Below are positions 11,351-22,449 of a stretch of 64,000 nt of DNA, in pieces; within the stretch, counting starts at the first letter, position 1, and every line of letters begins with the position of its first letter. Source of the stretch: Diploptera punctata (Eukaryota; Arthropoda; Insecta; Blattodea; Blaberidae); NCBI GenBank assembly GCA_030220185.1, contig JASPKZ010010273.1, forward strand, positions 1,240,001 through 1,304,000. Direction: 5' to 3'. The position numbers and the translations under genes are program-made. The notes beneath the pieces were generated by a model. The model ran no database searches. It was not told the DNA's origin and worked only from the letters and a program-made list of their open reading frames with translations.

Positions 11351-11995
11351 ATTGCTGACCTAAGAATTACAATTATCATTATCTGCATCCGTTTTCTTCA
11401 ATTATATCAATAATAAAATATTCGTTTATAATTTAATATAGGTAAGAAATGCACTTAAACATGTAAGAGGTATGCAGAAAGAAAACTGAAATATAGACTG
11501 AATATACAGAATAGAATGCTGCGATTACTGAGCAAAATATATATTAAAAAAAAAACGTTGGGAGCGAGGGAGCAGGTCAACTAAGACATGGTGTGGGGTC
11601 GCTAACCTTGCTGAGGGCCTGGGGGCAAAAGGATGGGCAACAGCGGACTTCGTATAGTGCGACCAAACTAAAACGACATGATCTCTCTCACGCGGGGAGA
11701 TAGTATCGGTTCCTAATGATTTATAGACAGCTGAGACAAATGATACCTAACTCAATTACATTACTGGTTACTATTCAATAGTCTTCACCACATCCGGCAG
11801 TTTGCTTAATATCTGATTAAGTAGTTCGTTAAAAATACGATATACAATAACGAAAACCTACATTTTGTTATGTATTTCAGACGTAAACGCAACTTGTAAG
11901 GGTTTGTTATCGTTAAATAAGATACATCAATTGAAATGTTATGTTTATTAATTAATTTCTCTTACAGTATTTACAAAATGAGTTTGTTCAACCCA
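11351..11995. other. no recognisable gene; short G-rich patch
   Basis: Includes a G-rich stretch at about 11558-11700 (GGGAGCGAGGGAGCAGG, GGGCCTGGGGGCAAAAGG) that stands out from the AT-rich background. No frame or repeat is recognised in it. Confidence 0.5.
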
Positions 11996-11999
11996 AAGT

Positions 12000-12300
12000 G
12001 ATTTTTCGTCAGAAGTTCCTGTCTAAAACATCTTCCCTCAAATCTCTAGCTTCCATAATTCTCCTCACTCCATCTATCCAACGTTCTCTAGGTCTACCTC
12101 TTCCACTTCTTCCATTAGCTTTCCAATTAAGGATCTTCTTTGGTATTCTCTCTTCTTGCATTCTTATGAGGTGCCCATACCATTTCAAACTTTTTCTTCT
12201 AGTTTTTCTAATATTTTTTTTTTCAACTTGCATATTTCCCTTATTGTGCTGTTTCTAACCTTATCCCTTCTTGAAATTCTTGTCGATCGCCTCCAAAAAT
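12000..12300 (-). pseudogene. LINE ORF2 C-terminal fragment
   Basis: Minus-strand residues include RKSLKWYGHLIRMQEERIP, KKILNWKANGRSGRGRPRE and RWIDGVRRIMEARDLRED. The W-x-GH-x-RM motif followed by GR-RGRP-RW-D is the standard end of many insect LINE ORF2 proteins. Only this tail remains, at 12009-12233, without the catalytic core. Confidence 0.85.
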
Positions 12301-12423
12301 CCATTTCTAAGGTTATTGATTATTGGATGTTGGACGTACAAGGAATTTCAAACAAGATAAATACAATAGCAGCGGAAACAAAAAATATAATTCCATTTTA
12401 ATTAAACAAGCAAAGTGAACCCA

Positions 12424-12716
12424 CTATAGGCCTTAAGAGGCCCTTGGATAGTATGATGTTAAGGCTTCCACTTTTTTTTTAGATAACACGCACTTGATCT
12501 CAGTCCGGTTGTCACTCCTACTTGACGACTGCCTTCACCCCAGTACAACCGTCTGCTACTCACAGTACCAGTATCACAGAGGTGGGTCGACGTAGGGACG
12601 TGGTTCCGCCAGAAGGTTTGTGTAAAATTAAAAATTCTGACCCACCGCGACCGTATCCTCGACCTTCTGGCTTGAAGCATATTGCCTTCACCAAACTAAG
12701 CTACGACGTGCCTCCT
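12424..12716 (-). mobile_element. tRNA-headed SINE (family S4)
   Basis: The minus strand starts GGCACGTCGTAGCTTAG and holds AAGGTCGAGGATACGGTCG in the B-box position. It ends AGTGGAAGCCTTAACATCAT, then GGGCCTCTTAAGGCC. The plus-strand copy at 49726-50030 has the same head and the same tail (GGGAGCCTTAACATGCTAC). The two small open frames here are SINE shadows. Confidence 0.75.
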
Positions 12717-12734
12717 TATTTTAATTATTAACTG

Positions 12735-13195
12735 AATAATATATAAAACTATTATTCTACCAGTTATATTATATGGGTGCGAAACATGGACTCTTACTTT
12801 AAGGGAGGAAAGAGATTGAGAATAAAGTACTTAGGAACATTTTTGGACCAAAGAGAGTTGAACAGACAGGTGAATGGATGACTGCATAACAATGAACTAC
12901 ATGGTCTTTATAGGAAGCCAGATATAATAAGAACAGTTAAGTCTCATAGACTGCGATGGGCAGGACATGTTACACGTATGGGGAATGAAATACTTGTATG
13001 GAAGCTTCTTGTAGGAAAGCCAGAGGGAAAACGCCCAGTTGGTAGACCAAGAATGAGGTGGGAGAATAACATTAACTATGATTTGAGGGAAGTAGATTAT
13101 ACAGGGAATGGTTGGAAAGCATTCGCTCAGGATAGGGATGTATGAAGAGCTTATGTCCGTGCGGCCATGAACCTACGGGTTCGATAGAGCCAGTG
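12735..13195 (+). pseudogene. LINE 3' fragment (family L1, RTE-like)
   Basis: This matches the 3' third of the LINE at 20530-22325: TTATATTATATGGGTGCG, then GAACATTTTTGGACC, TAGACCAAGAATGAGGTGG and the end ACGGGTTCGATAG..CCAGTGAGTAAG. It encodes the same C-terminal tail (GKPEGKRPVGRPRMRW, NYDLREVDYTGN), but stops and a frameshift near 12820 break it. 5'-truncated and dead. Confidence 0.88.
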
Positions 13196-13432
13196 AGTAA
13201 GTATAAGTGTGTAGAAAAATAGTAACTTTTGTTTGAGACATTGAGATAAGGGTTACAAATTTAAAATTTCCAAGAAAAGCTATTTAGGAAAGAAGAAACT
13301 GTAATTTTAAATCAAGACTTTACAAATCAGTCACCTTAATATGCCAATTTTTCAATGCGACGGTATATGCTTTGTTTTTCTCAGGTAGTAATGTGTTGCA
13401 TTTTAACGAAGTTCCAAGTTAGAATCACTCAC

Positions 13433-14845
13433 TTCTTCTTCTTCTTCCTTTCATGTGATAGACCTAGTGGTCTGTTACAGTCTCAATCCAACGTTTGAAG
13501 GGTCTGCCCAAATATCTATTTCCTGGTGGCTGATAATTTAAGATTTGACGTGGTATTCTTGTTCTGCTCATTCTTCTTACGTGAGATTTCCAGTTGTTTC
13601 TGTATTTTTGTACATATTCTATGATTGATTCTGTTTGTAATTCTTTGAGAATCTCAGAATTCCTTTTATGGTCTGTTCTTGAGTAACCTGCGGTACGTCT
13701 CATAAATTTCATTTCTGCGGCAGTTAGTATTTGTTCATCTACACTGCGAATTGTCCGGGCCTCACTGCCGTAACATAATATGGGTCTGGCCAGTGTTTTA
13801 TAAATTCTAGTTCATGTGTGTTGCTGTATTGTGTTTGGCTTGAAAATATTATTTATAATTCCTGTTACTCTGTTAAATTTTATAATTTTTTGACTAAATT
13901 CTTTCTCCTCTTCATATGTAACTTGGTATCCGAGATAGTTAAATGTGTTAGTTTGTTCTAATATTTTATTATTAACAGTAATATAATGTACGGTTAAAAA
14001 CTATAAAATAGTTACCTTGTAGGTCCGTCTCCTCAACTTCAGTTATTTTAAAACTCTGTAGGCATTTCTGGACTAGTCCCATCATCAGCAGAATGCTTTG
14101 GATCTGTATTTGTTGACAGTGCTTCAACAAGGGTCAACAAGTACAGATCCACTGCATTCTGCTGATGATGGGACTAGTCCCGAAAGGCCTACAGAGTTTT
14201 TAAATAACTTAAGTTGAGGAGACGGACCTACAAGGTAACTATTTTATAGTTTTTAACCTACATCATATTACTGTCAACTAATACCTCAACGGAAACTTAC
14301 CATGAATTTTACTAGTATCGATTTTATTATTAATAACAATTTTACTGCGAACTGGGTCTTTTTCTAGGAAAGCCATGAATTTAGATTTTTCTGTTGAGAT
14401 TTCCATGTTGTTTATTGCAATTTGGTGAAAGGAGTGGCCTGAACGTTGTAGGTCATCTTCTGAATTCGCTATAAATACAATGTTATCTGCAAATAATAGG
14501 GTGTCTAAATTATATAATCTATTAAGTGGTTTACTGTCATGTGGTTGTAATCTCCATTATTTAATAATTGCGTTCATGTATATTATGAAGAGAATTGGTG
14601 AAAGACCACATCTTGGTCTAACTCCTTGATTAATTGGTCTGCATTCAGATATTTTATTTTCAATCTTAGGCTAACTTGGATGTAATTATCCTTATAAATA
14701 TCATATATAGCTTTTATCAGTTGGTCTGGGATGCCATCGTATTTGAGGATTTATAATAATTTGTTTCTATTTACTTTGTCAAATGCCTTCTTCAAGTCAA
14801 TAAACGCCATGTGTATTCCAATATTAAACTCTCTCTGTTTTTCTA
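13433..14845 (-). mobile_element. 5'-truncated LINE (family L2) with target duplication
   Basis: Read on the minus strand: MAFIDLKKAFDKVNRNKL, YDGIPDQLIKAIYDIYKD, then CGLSPILF, NRLYNLDTLLFADNIVFI, NMEISTEKSKFMAF, YVQKYRNNWKSHVRRMS. These are reverse-transcriptase motifs in order. The usual FADD catalytic box reads FADN, and several stops are present. The 3' end finishes in (GAA)n. Flanking repeats TTAGAATCACTCAC (13419-13432) and TTAGAATCACTTAC (14846-14859) are a 14-bp target duplication with one change. A foldback element (13976-14320) interrupts it. Confidence 0.9.
13976..14320. mobile_element. foldback element (family FB) inside the L2 LINE
   Basis: A long inverted repeat. The left arm GGTTAAAAACTATAAAATAG, then TTACCTTGTAGGTCCGTC, is mirrored on the right by GACGGACCTACAAGGTAA and CTATTTTATAGTTTTTAACC. 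The right side adds a leader (complement CCGTTGAGGTATTAG) that is shared with the element at 26630. The flanks ATTTTATTATTAA at 13963-13975 and 14321-14333 are a perfect 13-bp duplication within LINE coding sequence. The core holds CTGATGATGGGACTAGTCCC followed by GAAAGGCC. No coding capacity. Confidence 0.88.
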
Positions 14846-14859
14846 TTAGAATCACTTAC

Positions 14860-15335
14860 ATTCTTCTAAATATACTTTATTCACAAGTTTCATTCGAAAC
14901 TATATTCATTATGGAGTGAAACTTACTAATATTGACTTGCTTAACCTAAATTAATGTTTGAGAAGGATCCTGTATCATTATAAGAAATACAAAATGTTTA
15001 TATATATAAAGAGAGAGATAGAGAGAGAAACATGTAAATTTATTAATGCCTATATGAGAAACATAGTATTATTGCTACAATAATAGATGTGATACAGAAT
15101 GTATCTTCATTTTTAGTTTCTTAGAAATAAAGCACGAGGGCAAGGTGAAGGTCATTAACTTTAGGTTCCAGTTATTCGTGAGAACAGCTAGAGGAATCAC
15201 TTTAGGTTAGCTATTTCGGCAGGTTTATGAACTATAAAATAAAATTTAAGGCGTCATCAAATTCATTAGCCTACTTCTGGATTTATCATAAGATACAATT
15301 TTATTTCGAAAAAAAAATTAAGATAGGTTAAATTT
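14860..15335. other. no recognisable gene
   Basis: AT-rich, with a short (TA)n and (GA)n run at about 14999-15030. Confidence 0.6.
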
Positions 15336-15339
15336 TGTT

Positions 15340-15543
15340 CAGAGGCATTTTTATTCAGGTTAAGGTTCTTTTACGAGCCTGAAAATCTTCAGTCTCGGTA
15401 CCCAGGGCTTAGAAGTATCTCCCGAAGAACTTGACCGTTGGATTTTTCCATCCTAAAAACCCATCGGCCCCCGGCCGGATTTGAACCCGCTACCCTCGGG
15501 AATTAAGGCAAGGAACATAATTACTCTGCTACCGCGGCCGACA
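15340..15543 (-). mobile_element. tRNA-headed SINE (family S2)
   Basis: The minus strand begins GTCGGCCGCGGTAGCAGAG and carries GCGGGTTCAAATCCGGCCG as a clear B-box region. The body reads GGTCAAGTTCTTCGGGAG, GGGTACCGAGACTGAAGA and TTTTCAGGCTCGTAAAAG. It shares this order with 11140-11350. Confidence 0.8.
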
Positions 15544-15544
15544 A

Positions 15545-16215
15545 TGGAATATAATTACTGGTTATTTGTTTATTAAAATTATTTTATTACCTTGAATTTG
15601 TAGCTAACTATAACTTAAATGAGTCATTTTCATTAAAATCACAATGACTATTACATGCCATTAGAGTTACCTTGTAAGCCTAATCAAAACCATTCCCATG
15701 CACATATTTATTAATACCGTATATAACTATAAGCTCTTCACATTTAAATTACAAGGTAATTGTAAATTATCAGTTTAACGTTAAACTAAATTATAACTGT
15801 GAACAATTGTTCACAATTACCATTATCAATTATTCATATTTACTATTTTGCTCAACTCTGCGATCCCCGCTAGAAACTTTGAGAAAGAGTTTGATTTATC
15901 GAAACCCCTGTATTAAATAGTTTTTAATTAACATTTTAATAGCCATCTGACAGCATAGGAAGAAATTACGTGGTAAAGAAGTTGCCTAACAGTCAAGACA
16001 GTTGCTAAATATAATTTTTATAATAAAAGTTAATAATAATTTTGTTTTATAAGTAGGCCATAGAATAATGTACTTGCATGTTTTTCGTTAATTCGTTGAC
16101 GAATGTTACAAAAATTCACAGCAGTGTCCGTGCATTTACACTAAAACAATTATAATAAAAATAAGAAAATAATAATATTAATATATAATATGTATCATAA
16201 TATACCATAATAAAA
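15545..16215. other. no recognisable gene
   Basis: AT-rich spacer without open frames or named repeats. Confidence 0.6.
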
Positions 16216-16219
16216 TTGG

Positions 16220-16435
16220 TAGGAATTAGTCAAGAACGTTTCATAAACAGAGATATCTTTAACAAAGGTGCACAAAGTGGAAGGTTGACCAAGAGGACAA
16301 ACCCAAGAAAAAAACTGGAACAACATGGACAGAATAGGGAAAGAAAACCCATAGCCAAAAAATGAAGGAAATATGGAGTCAAAGGAAGCGCCTGTAAATG
16401 CTTTATGTAGTCCTACATGGGATCATTAGCAATAA

Positions 16436-16436
<1 letters not shown>
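16220..16436 (+). pseudogene. possible LINE 3' end fragment
   Basis: The text GTGGAAGGTTGACCAAGAGG, a run of purine-rich codons, then GGAGTCAAAGGAAGCGCCTG and GTCCTACATGGGATCATTAG directly precede a (AAT)n tail. This is the arrangement seen at other LINE 3' ends in the window. The coding match is weak. Confidence 0.4.
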
Positions 16437-16477
<41 letters not shown>

Positions 16478-16513
16478 TTGTATTAAGTTTTTTCTACATT
16501 ACAGCAATTATAC

Positions 16514-16573
<60 letters not shown>

Positions 16574-16592
16574 TAATAATAATAATAATAAT
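16437..16592. repeat. two (AAT)n microsatellites
   Basis: Arrays at 16437-16478 and 16514-16592, separated by about 35 bp. The open frame through them is a microsatellite translation (poly-I, poly-N). Confidence 0.95.
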
Positions 16593-16740
16593 GTAGGTCT
16601 ACATTGTTAGAAAAATCTTGAACATTGTACAAGAATAATGTAATAGCACATTGATGCAATCTGAAAATTTAGCTATGATTTATGTTAACTGATCAACTGA
16701 AGCTGATTTTTAATCTCTCAGTTTTATCAAAAGACTGTGG

Positions 16741-16751
16741 AATTAGTAATA

Positions 16752-16795
<44 letters not shown>

Positions 16796-16827
16796 TATTA
16801 TTATTATTATTATTACTATTAGTAATT
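16741..16827. repeat. palindromic (AAT)n/(ATT)n array
   Basis: The array switches from AAT to ATT near 16795, and both ends read AATTAGTAATAATAG-like on opposite strands. It can fold into a long hairpin. Confidence 0.9.
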
Positions 16828-17284
16828 AAGTTATAACTCAGGATATATAAATGTAAAATTCATTAAATGTGGTGTATCTTATTTAAAAAAGTGAGTAGAT
16901 GACTTTATATATCCACATTTTAATAGCTTGTGTTACCTAACTTGATCTTCCATTACAATTTTAACAGCTTGGTTATTAATTATTGTGCAATTTCACAAGG
17001 TTTCGAGGTTCGCGGGATCAAACCCGTCAAAAGAGATGGATTTCTGAAGTAGTAATTAAAAAAAATGTGATTCTAATTGCGTGAGTTGTTAAAGACGTTG
17101 TTAGAAAAAGTAATAAAATTAAGACTAGAATATTTAATTTGATACGGAAGGATGCGAATTTATTTTGCCATATGCTTTATTTAGATGATCACATTTAGTT
17201 TTAATGACATCATGATTATGATGAAATGGATACTAGTATTGAAATTTCAGTAAAACATTTGCCTTGATAAATGAGAAAATGCAG

Positions 17285-17395
17285 CCGAAAACTTCAATTA
17301 GACCGATCGGAATCGGGGTTTCAAACAGGAATCTATCGAATACGAGTATCAAACACTACCGCCTTAGTCAACTCGCTCAGTTTTAAACTACTGTG
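17285..17395 (-). repeat. possible tRNA-derived SINE head
   Basis: The minus strand has GAGCGAGTTGACTAAGGCGG, which looks like an A box, and GTTTGAAACCCCGATTCCG, which looks like a B box, about 45 bp apart. No body is recognised. Confidence 0.35.
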
Positions 17396-18004
17396 CGTTA
17401 CCCTAATTAACAACTTGCAGACCTGATTATAAAATAACGATAATTCTGATAACTCTAGAACTTCTCATCTTATAAGAATTATTAATAATTTCATAACCTT
17501 ATTATAATATTAACATTAATCACTGGAAATAAATATATCAACTAGGTTATCGATATTTTATAAGTATATTCAGATGATGTGAATGAATGATTGTTTTGAT
17601 TTGAGACTGCTTAAAAACTATCGGCAAGCATTAATCTTCCACCTACTCATGGGCTTATTGAAAAGGTTTAAAGGCTTACAGCGATTTCAAGCCAGATTAC
17701 CACCAGGATGCCAGTTTCTCTCTGCAAGAGATTCGATCTGTTTACATATACTAACATGACCTTTACAAATGTTAAAATATATTGTTATGGATGTCAGACT
17801 TTTGTGATCTACTGGCCTTATTTTACCAACATTTTTTGACCTTTTGTAACTGAAAAATATCACACAACATATGCTTTGTCTAACGTAGTTATTACCTGTT
17901 ACAGAGTGAACTTTATTAAGTTCGTGAGTTATTTGTTTCGTACCATTTTTTAAAAATATTCACAATATACAACGAATAATATACAAATATTATATAAAAT
18001 TATA

Positions 18005-18090
18005 ATATTAGCTGCTTGTAAATCCGTCTCATTAACTGATAAAAGTATTAATTTACAGTACGCCTTTCGGGGATACTCTCATTCATCAAC
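18005..18090 (-). mobile_element. partial foldback (FB) element
   Basis: One arm only: TTGTAAATCCGTCTCATTAAC, shortened here as CTTGTAAATCCGTCTC, then TACGCCTTTCGGGGATACTC. On the minus strand the latter gives TTGATGA (18083-18089), a short stem region and GAAAGGCG. This is the FB core motif with one change. The other arm is absent. Confidence 0.45.
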
Positions 18091-18125
18091 AAAGGGTTCA
18101 TTTGTTAGTAAAAAAGGGTACTATT

Positions 18126-18520
18126 GTTTTATCAAAAGTAATGCCACGAATGATTTCCAATTTATCTAGAGAATTTGGAAATCAAGAGTGGCATTTGTTA
18201 GGACTATTTAACGAATAAAATTAAGCTGTTTACTCACAAACCATTATTTAAATATAGTTATTTAAAATAGTTATATATTTAATATAAACGGCGATGTTTG
18301 AAAACAAATGAGAAACGTTTGTTATGCTTCATTTGTTTATCACTGCAACCTGATCATATTTATTGCCAAATAGAATCGCAATATTGTAAGAATGCACCCT
18401 AGTGGAGAAAAAAATGAAACACATTTTTACAGGTTATTAATTAATTTCTGATGTCCTATGATCTAAATATATCAATTATATTTTTCTGCAACGTTAATTC
18501 CTGGGAAATAATACGTTTAA
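18126..18520 (+). mobile_element. hairpin-ended repeat (family H), truncated copy
   Basis: Starts AAGTAATGCCACGAATGATT, has a short palindrome (GGAAATCAAGAGTGGCATTT as the second arm) and runs through AACGGCGATGTTTGAAAACA, TTATTGCCAAATAGAATCG and TCCTGGGAAATAATACG. It matches 34251-34684 and, in reverse, 29451-30170 and 31804-32486, but lacks the distal end. Confidence 0.8.
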
Positions 18521-18534
18521 AAATTCTTCATGAT

Positions 18535-18670
18535 TCTGGGCGGGCACCAATCCCATTGTGGCCGAAATTCCATGAGAAAATTTCTTCTCTCATGGGGACT
18601 CGAATCAGTGCTCTCTATTGAGACATATTGACTCAAACCATTCAGTTACAGCGTGAGACTTCATGCGTGA
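18535..18670 (-). mobile_element. tRNA-headed SINE (family S3), partial
   Basis: The minus strand gives a head (GAAGTCTCACGCTGTAACTG), a B box near GATTCGAGTCCCC and the body start CTCATGGAATTTCGGCCAC. It matches the S3 copies at 19020 and 42925 and is truncated in the body. Confidence 0.65.
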
Positions 18671-19015
18671 CAGGAAACATTATTTTTATTAATGGATCAA
18701 GTCAGGTCAAGTTAGCGGCCAAGACTCGAGAGAGAAACGATCTCATATACATCAATGTTATGATGTGAGTCATCAGAACTCGGGCTAATTAGAGTTATGT
18801 TTTTATTGTTGTTTAAAAGTAGAATTCACTGCGTCAGCAATTGTTTACACTACAGCTTACTAATGCGATTTTCGATAATTTGTTTTGAAAATACATGCAC
18901 TCTGATAAATAAGTAACTTACTAAGAATGTGTATACATTCTGCAAGGCTTAATTTTTTTTATTCAGGGGTTCAATCTAGAAATAAAAAATATTAAATCTT
19001 ACATCAAGTAAACTG
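18671..19015. other. no recognisable gene
   Basis: AT-rich spacer between two S3 SINEs. Confidence 0.6.
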
Positions 19016-19019
19016 TAAT

Positions 19020-19368
19020 AAACTCCACTCCAAGCGCGAAAGACCTAGAATGCCCTTGGTCTACCAAACTACAGCTAGCCTCACGTCCACATGTGTTAAA
19101 TCACAGAGGTAGACGATCATAAGCTAGTGTAGGGATGAAATGTGGTCAGCATGTCGGGTCCCCCAGCCGTTATAGTTGGTCTTATCAATCTGGAGACGTT
19201 ACATATTGGAGCTACCCAAATGCCACACGATGCTGGGTGGGCATCGGTCCCATACTGGCCGAAATTCAATGAGAAAATATCTTTCCCAAGGGGGTTCGAA
19301 ACAGCGCAAGTTCCATAGATCTGCGCCAAGGCTTCTTACCCTAACAACTCGACTATGGCGCCGGACTA
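19020..19368 (-). mobile_element. tRNA-headed SINE (family S3)
   Basis: On the minus strand: GTCCGGCGCCATAGTCGAG (head), GTTTCGAACCCCCTTGGG (B box), TTGAATTTCGGCCAGTATG, GCATCGTGTGGCATTTGGG, GGGGGACCCGACATGCTG and a tail CAAGGGCATTCTAGG. It aligns along its length with 42925-43244. The three short open frames here are shadows. Confidence 0.82.
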
Positions 19369-19389
19369 AATTATAATCAGTTACTATAT

Positions 19390-19709
19390 CCATCCATCCA
19401 TAGTAATTCTGCCCGAGGGCAGGTCTTTAACTGCAATCATAGCATTTTCATGCTATGCTTTGCAGCTTTACTAGGGAATTGTAGATGTGATAGCTTCCCG
19501 TCGTTTTCCCCACAGGTGAAGGATGATGATGATTATGATGGCCATATGATTTCGGGGACCGTTCGGGCCTTAAATGTTTCCTGACATTCGTCTTACAGGT
19601 GAGGAAAAACCCCGATAAAAACCTCACCCAGAAAACCTGTCCCGACCGGGATCGAACCCGGGCCCGCTGCGTGACAAGGCAGCACACTACCTCGAGACCA
19701 CATCGGTGG
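19390..19709 (-). mobile_element. tRNA-headed SINE (family S1)
   Basis: Minus strand: CCACCGATGTGGTCTCGAGG, GGGTTCGATCCCGGTCGGG, TCACCTGTAAGACGAATG and the tail TACTATGGATGGATGGAT. The flanks AGTTACTATAT (19379-19389) and AGTTAATATAT (right side) form an imperfect 11-bp duplication. The right flank leads into a (TA)n run at 19717-19735. Confidence 0.9.
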
Positions 19710-19719
19710 ATAGTTAATA

Positions 19720-20525
19720 TATATATATATATATTATACGCACACATGCATACAATTTTAATAGATCTATTTAACAATAGAGAAGGCACTTTTTTATTAA
19801 GTATCTAATAGTTTCCTTATTTTATATAATTTAAAATGGTACATGGTAAGCGAGTTAATTTAATTACATTATTGATTTAAATTAACATTTATTTTACAGC
19901 AAAATTAAATTTAATAATTTTCGTAGAATTGATAACGTATTTGCAGTTCTTTATTCATTTGTTACCGAAGCTGTTTATCTAGTTTCATAGTATTTTGTTA
20001 CATTTGTGTAATATTTGCATTTTGAAATTCTAAATTAAATCAGAAATGTCAGTCACAAAATAATGTCAGTCAGTCACATATTAGGTCATAACTTCGGTAT
20101 TAATTGTGATTTAGGTTATTTTTTTTATTTAAAATATAACTTGAAACGTGCCCTCCAAACGGTATTTTGGAAAATTGAATTAAGAATCACATTTCAGAGA
20201 ACGGTGTAGATGAACATGTTAAGCTGCATGATGAGTTGACATTTATGTCAGTCAGTCAGTCAGTCACACATACTTAGATAGATAATACATAATATTGTTT
20301 TTCTTCAGAAATTGTATATTTATGCACAATCTTAATCAGACACTTTTCCTCTATCATATCACATATATAACACCTCTAATTTCAACCAAATGTAATATTT
20401 ATGCAAGCATTTTGCAGCAAAAGTGTATTGTAAATGTCAGTCACATATGGAATTACTCTATAATCATTTATCGCTGGAAATAAAATATCTCAACTAGGTT
20501 TTTCGGTGTTTTTAAGTATATTCAG
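19720..20525. other. no gene; (GTCA)n runs and an unassigned repeat
   Basis: Contains short TCAGTCAGTCA runs near 20064-20078 and 20248-20264. The 50-bp block at about 20475-20528 (CAACTAGGTTTTTCGG, GTATATTCAGATGATG) also occurs at about 17523-17580, so it is an unassigned dispersed repeat. Confidence 0.6.
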
Positions 20526-20529
20526 ATGA

Positions 20530-22325
20530 TGACGGGAAACCACCAAGTTACTAAAGAGTAAAAAGAGGGAATATTTGAGAGAAGATTAATGATCTTGAAA
20601 TGAACGCAAAAAATAGGAACATAGAGAATTATATCAGGGAATTAGTATAGAGAAGAAAGGGTTTCAGGCTAGAACAAACATAATTCGGCATGAAAATGGG
20701 GATATGATTGCAGATTCCAGGAGTATATTAAATAGGTGGAAAAGTTACTTTAATCAGCTATTAAATGTACATACAGAACAGGACATTCAGGAGGATAATT
20801 TACAGACAGCAGAAATGCTAGTCGCAGAACCAAGTGCATTAGAGGTTGAAATGGCGATTGAAAAATTGAAGATGTATAAAGCATCAGGTTCAGATGAGAT
20901 ACCAGCAGAACTGATAAAATCAGGGGGGGGGGGAATTGATGGACAAGATACGCTGGTTACTTAGTATGATTTGGGAAAAAGAAGCTCTTCCAGATGAATG
21001 GAAGGAATCAATTATCGTACCAATTTATAAAAAAGGAGATAAAACTCATTGCAACAACTACAGGGGCATCTCATTACTTTCAACTTCGTACAAAATTCTT
21101 ACAAATATATTAGTAAGCAGACTTACTCCCTATATTGATGACATTCTAGCAGATCATCAATGTGCATTTAGAAGAAACAGGTCTACAACAGATCAGATTT
21201 TTAGTATAAGACAGATTTTAGGAAAGAAATGGGAATATAATGGTACTGTACATCTACTTTATGTAGACTTCAAAAAGCATATGATTCAATTAAGAGGGAG
21301 AAGTTATATAGTATCCTGCTGGAGTTCGGAATTCCTAAAAAGTTAGACTTATACGAATGTGTCTAAATGGCACAAAGAGAAGGGTGCGTGTAGGCAAACA
21401 GTTTTCGGACACTTTTGAAATCCAGAATAGGTTGAAGCAAGGAGATGCACTATCTCCTCTACTATTTAATTTTGTACTAGAGCATGCCATTAAATATTTA
21501 GAGAATGAGGAAGGCTTACAACTGAATGGTATTAATAAGCTGTTAGTTTATGCTGATGATGTAGTATTATTGGCCGATAGCGAGGAGATACTAAAGGACA
21601 ACACGCACACACTATTGAGTAACACTAATAAATTAGGACTGGAAGTAAATATCAATAAAACTAAATATATGGTCACACGTAGAAATGCATTATATAATGG
21701 AAGTGGACAGCTAATGACAAATGAGGGAAATTTTGAGGAAGTGGCTGAATTCAAATACCTAGGAACAATAATCACAAATAGGAATGAGATGCACAAAGAG
21801 ATTAAACATAGGCTCAATTCTGGAAATGCGTGCTATTATGCATTATTCTATTAGTTATATTATATGGGTGCGTAACATGGACTCTTATTTTAAGGGAGGA
21901 AAGGAGATTACAAGTTAGTATTTGAGAATGAAGTACTTAGGAACATTTTTGGACCAAAGAGAGATGAACAGACAGGTGAATGGAGAAGACTACATAACAA
22001 TGAACTACATGGTCTTTATAGGAATCCAGATATTATGAGAACAGTTAAGTCTCGTAGACTGCGATGGGCAGGGCATGTGGCACGCATGGGGAATGAACGA
22101 CGTGCATGGAAGCTTCTTGTAGGAAAACCAGAGGGAAAACGCCCAGTCGGTAGACCAAGAATGAGGTGGGAGAATAACATTAACTATGATTTGAGGGAAG
22201 TAGATTATACAGGGAATGATTGGAAAGCATTAGCTCAGGATAGAGATGTATGGAGAGTTTATGTCCGCGCGGCCATGAACCTACGGGTTCGATAGTGCCA
22301 GTGAGTGAGTGAGTGAGTAAGTAAG
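20530..22325 (+). mobile_element. LINE (family L1, RTE-like), 5'-truncated, longest copy
   Basis: Holds the reverse-transcriptase part of a non-LTR retrotransposon and its 3' end, which finishes GGGTTCGATAGTGCCAGTGA and a short (GTGA)n/(GTAA)n tail. The endonuclease domain is absent. Fragments of the same family lie at 12735, 27323, 35935, 39272 (-), 41375 (-), 54881 (-) and 61255. The clade assignment (RTE-like) rests on the tail type and the protein and is not certain. Confidence 0.88.
20570..22295 (+). pseudogene. LINE ORF2 reverse transcriptase, frameshifted
   Basis: In life this would reverse-transcribe the LINE RNA at the target site. Visible in order: WKSYFNQLLNVHTEQD; LKMYKASGSDEIPAELIKSG; EWKESIIVPIYKKGD; NNYRGISLLSTSYKILTNIL; HQCAFRRNRSTTDQIF; LLYVDFKK; LKQGDALSPLLFNF; the catalytic LLVYADDVVLLAD at about 21538-21576; NKTKYMVTRRNALY; FKYLGTIITNRNE; and the tail RRLRWAGHVARMGNERR..RPVGRPRMRW. 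The frame breaks at a G-run near 20922-20931, in the A-run of VDFKK near 21272, near 21350 and near 21850. The catalytic box is intact but the gene is dead. Confidence 0.9.
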
Positions 22326-22449
22326 TACGAATACAGGCAACACCCGAATATTCTAGATAGGATTTGTTAATAAAAGTTAACTTAATATAAAATGCTAATA
22401 ATTAAAATACAGAATATAAATCCGATGTATTCGCAGATATTAAGATCAA

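Noticed and set aside
16398..16610. 70-residue frame with poly-I and poly-N
   Set aside because: Pure translation of (AAT)n microsatellites.
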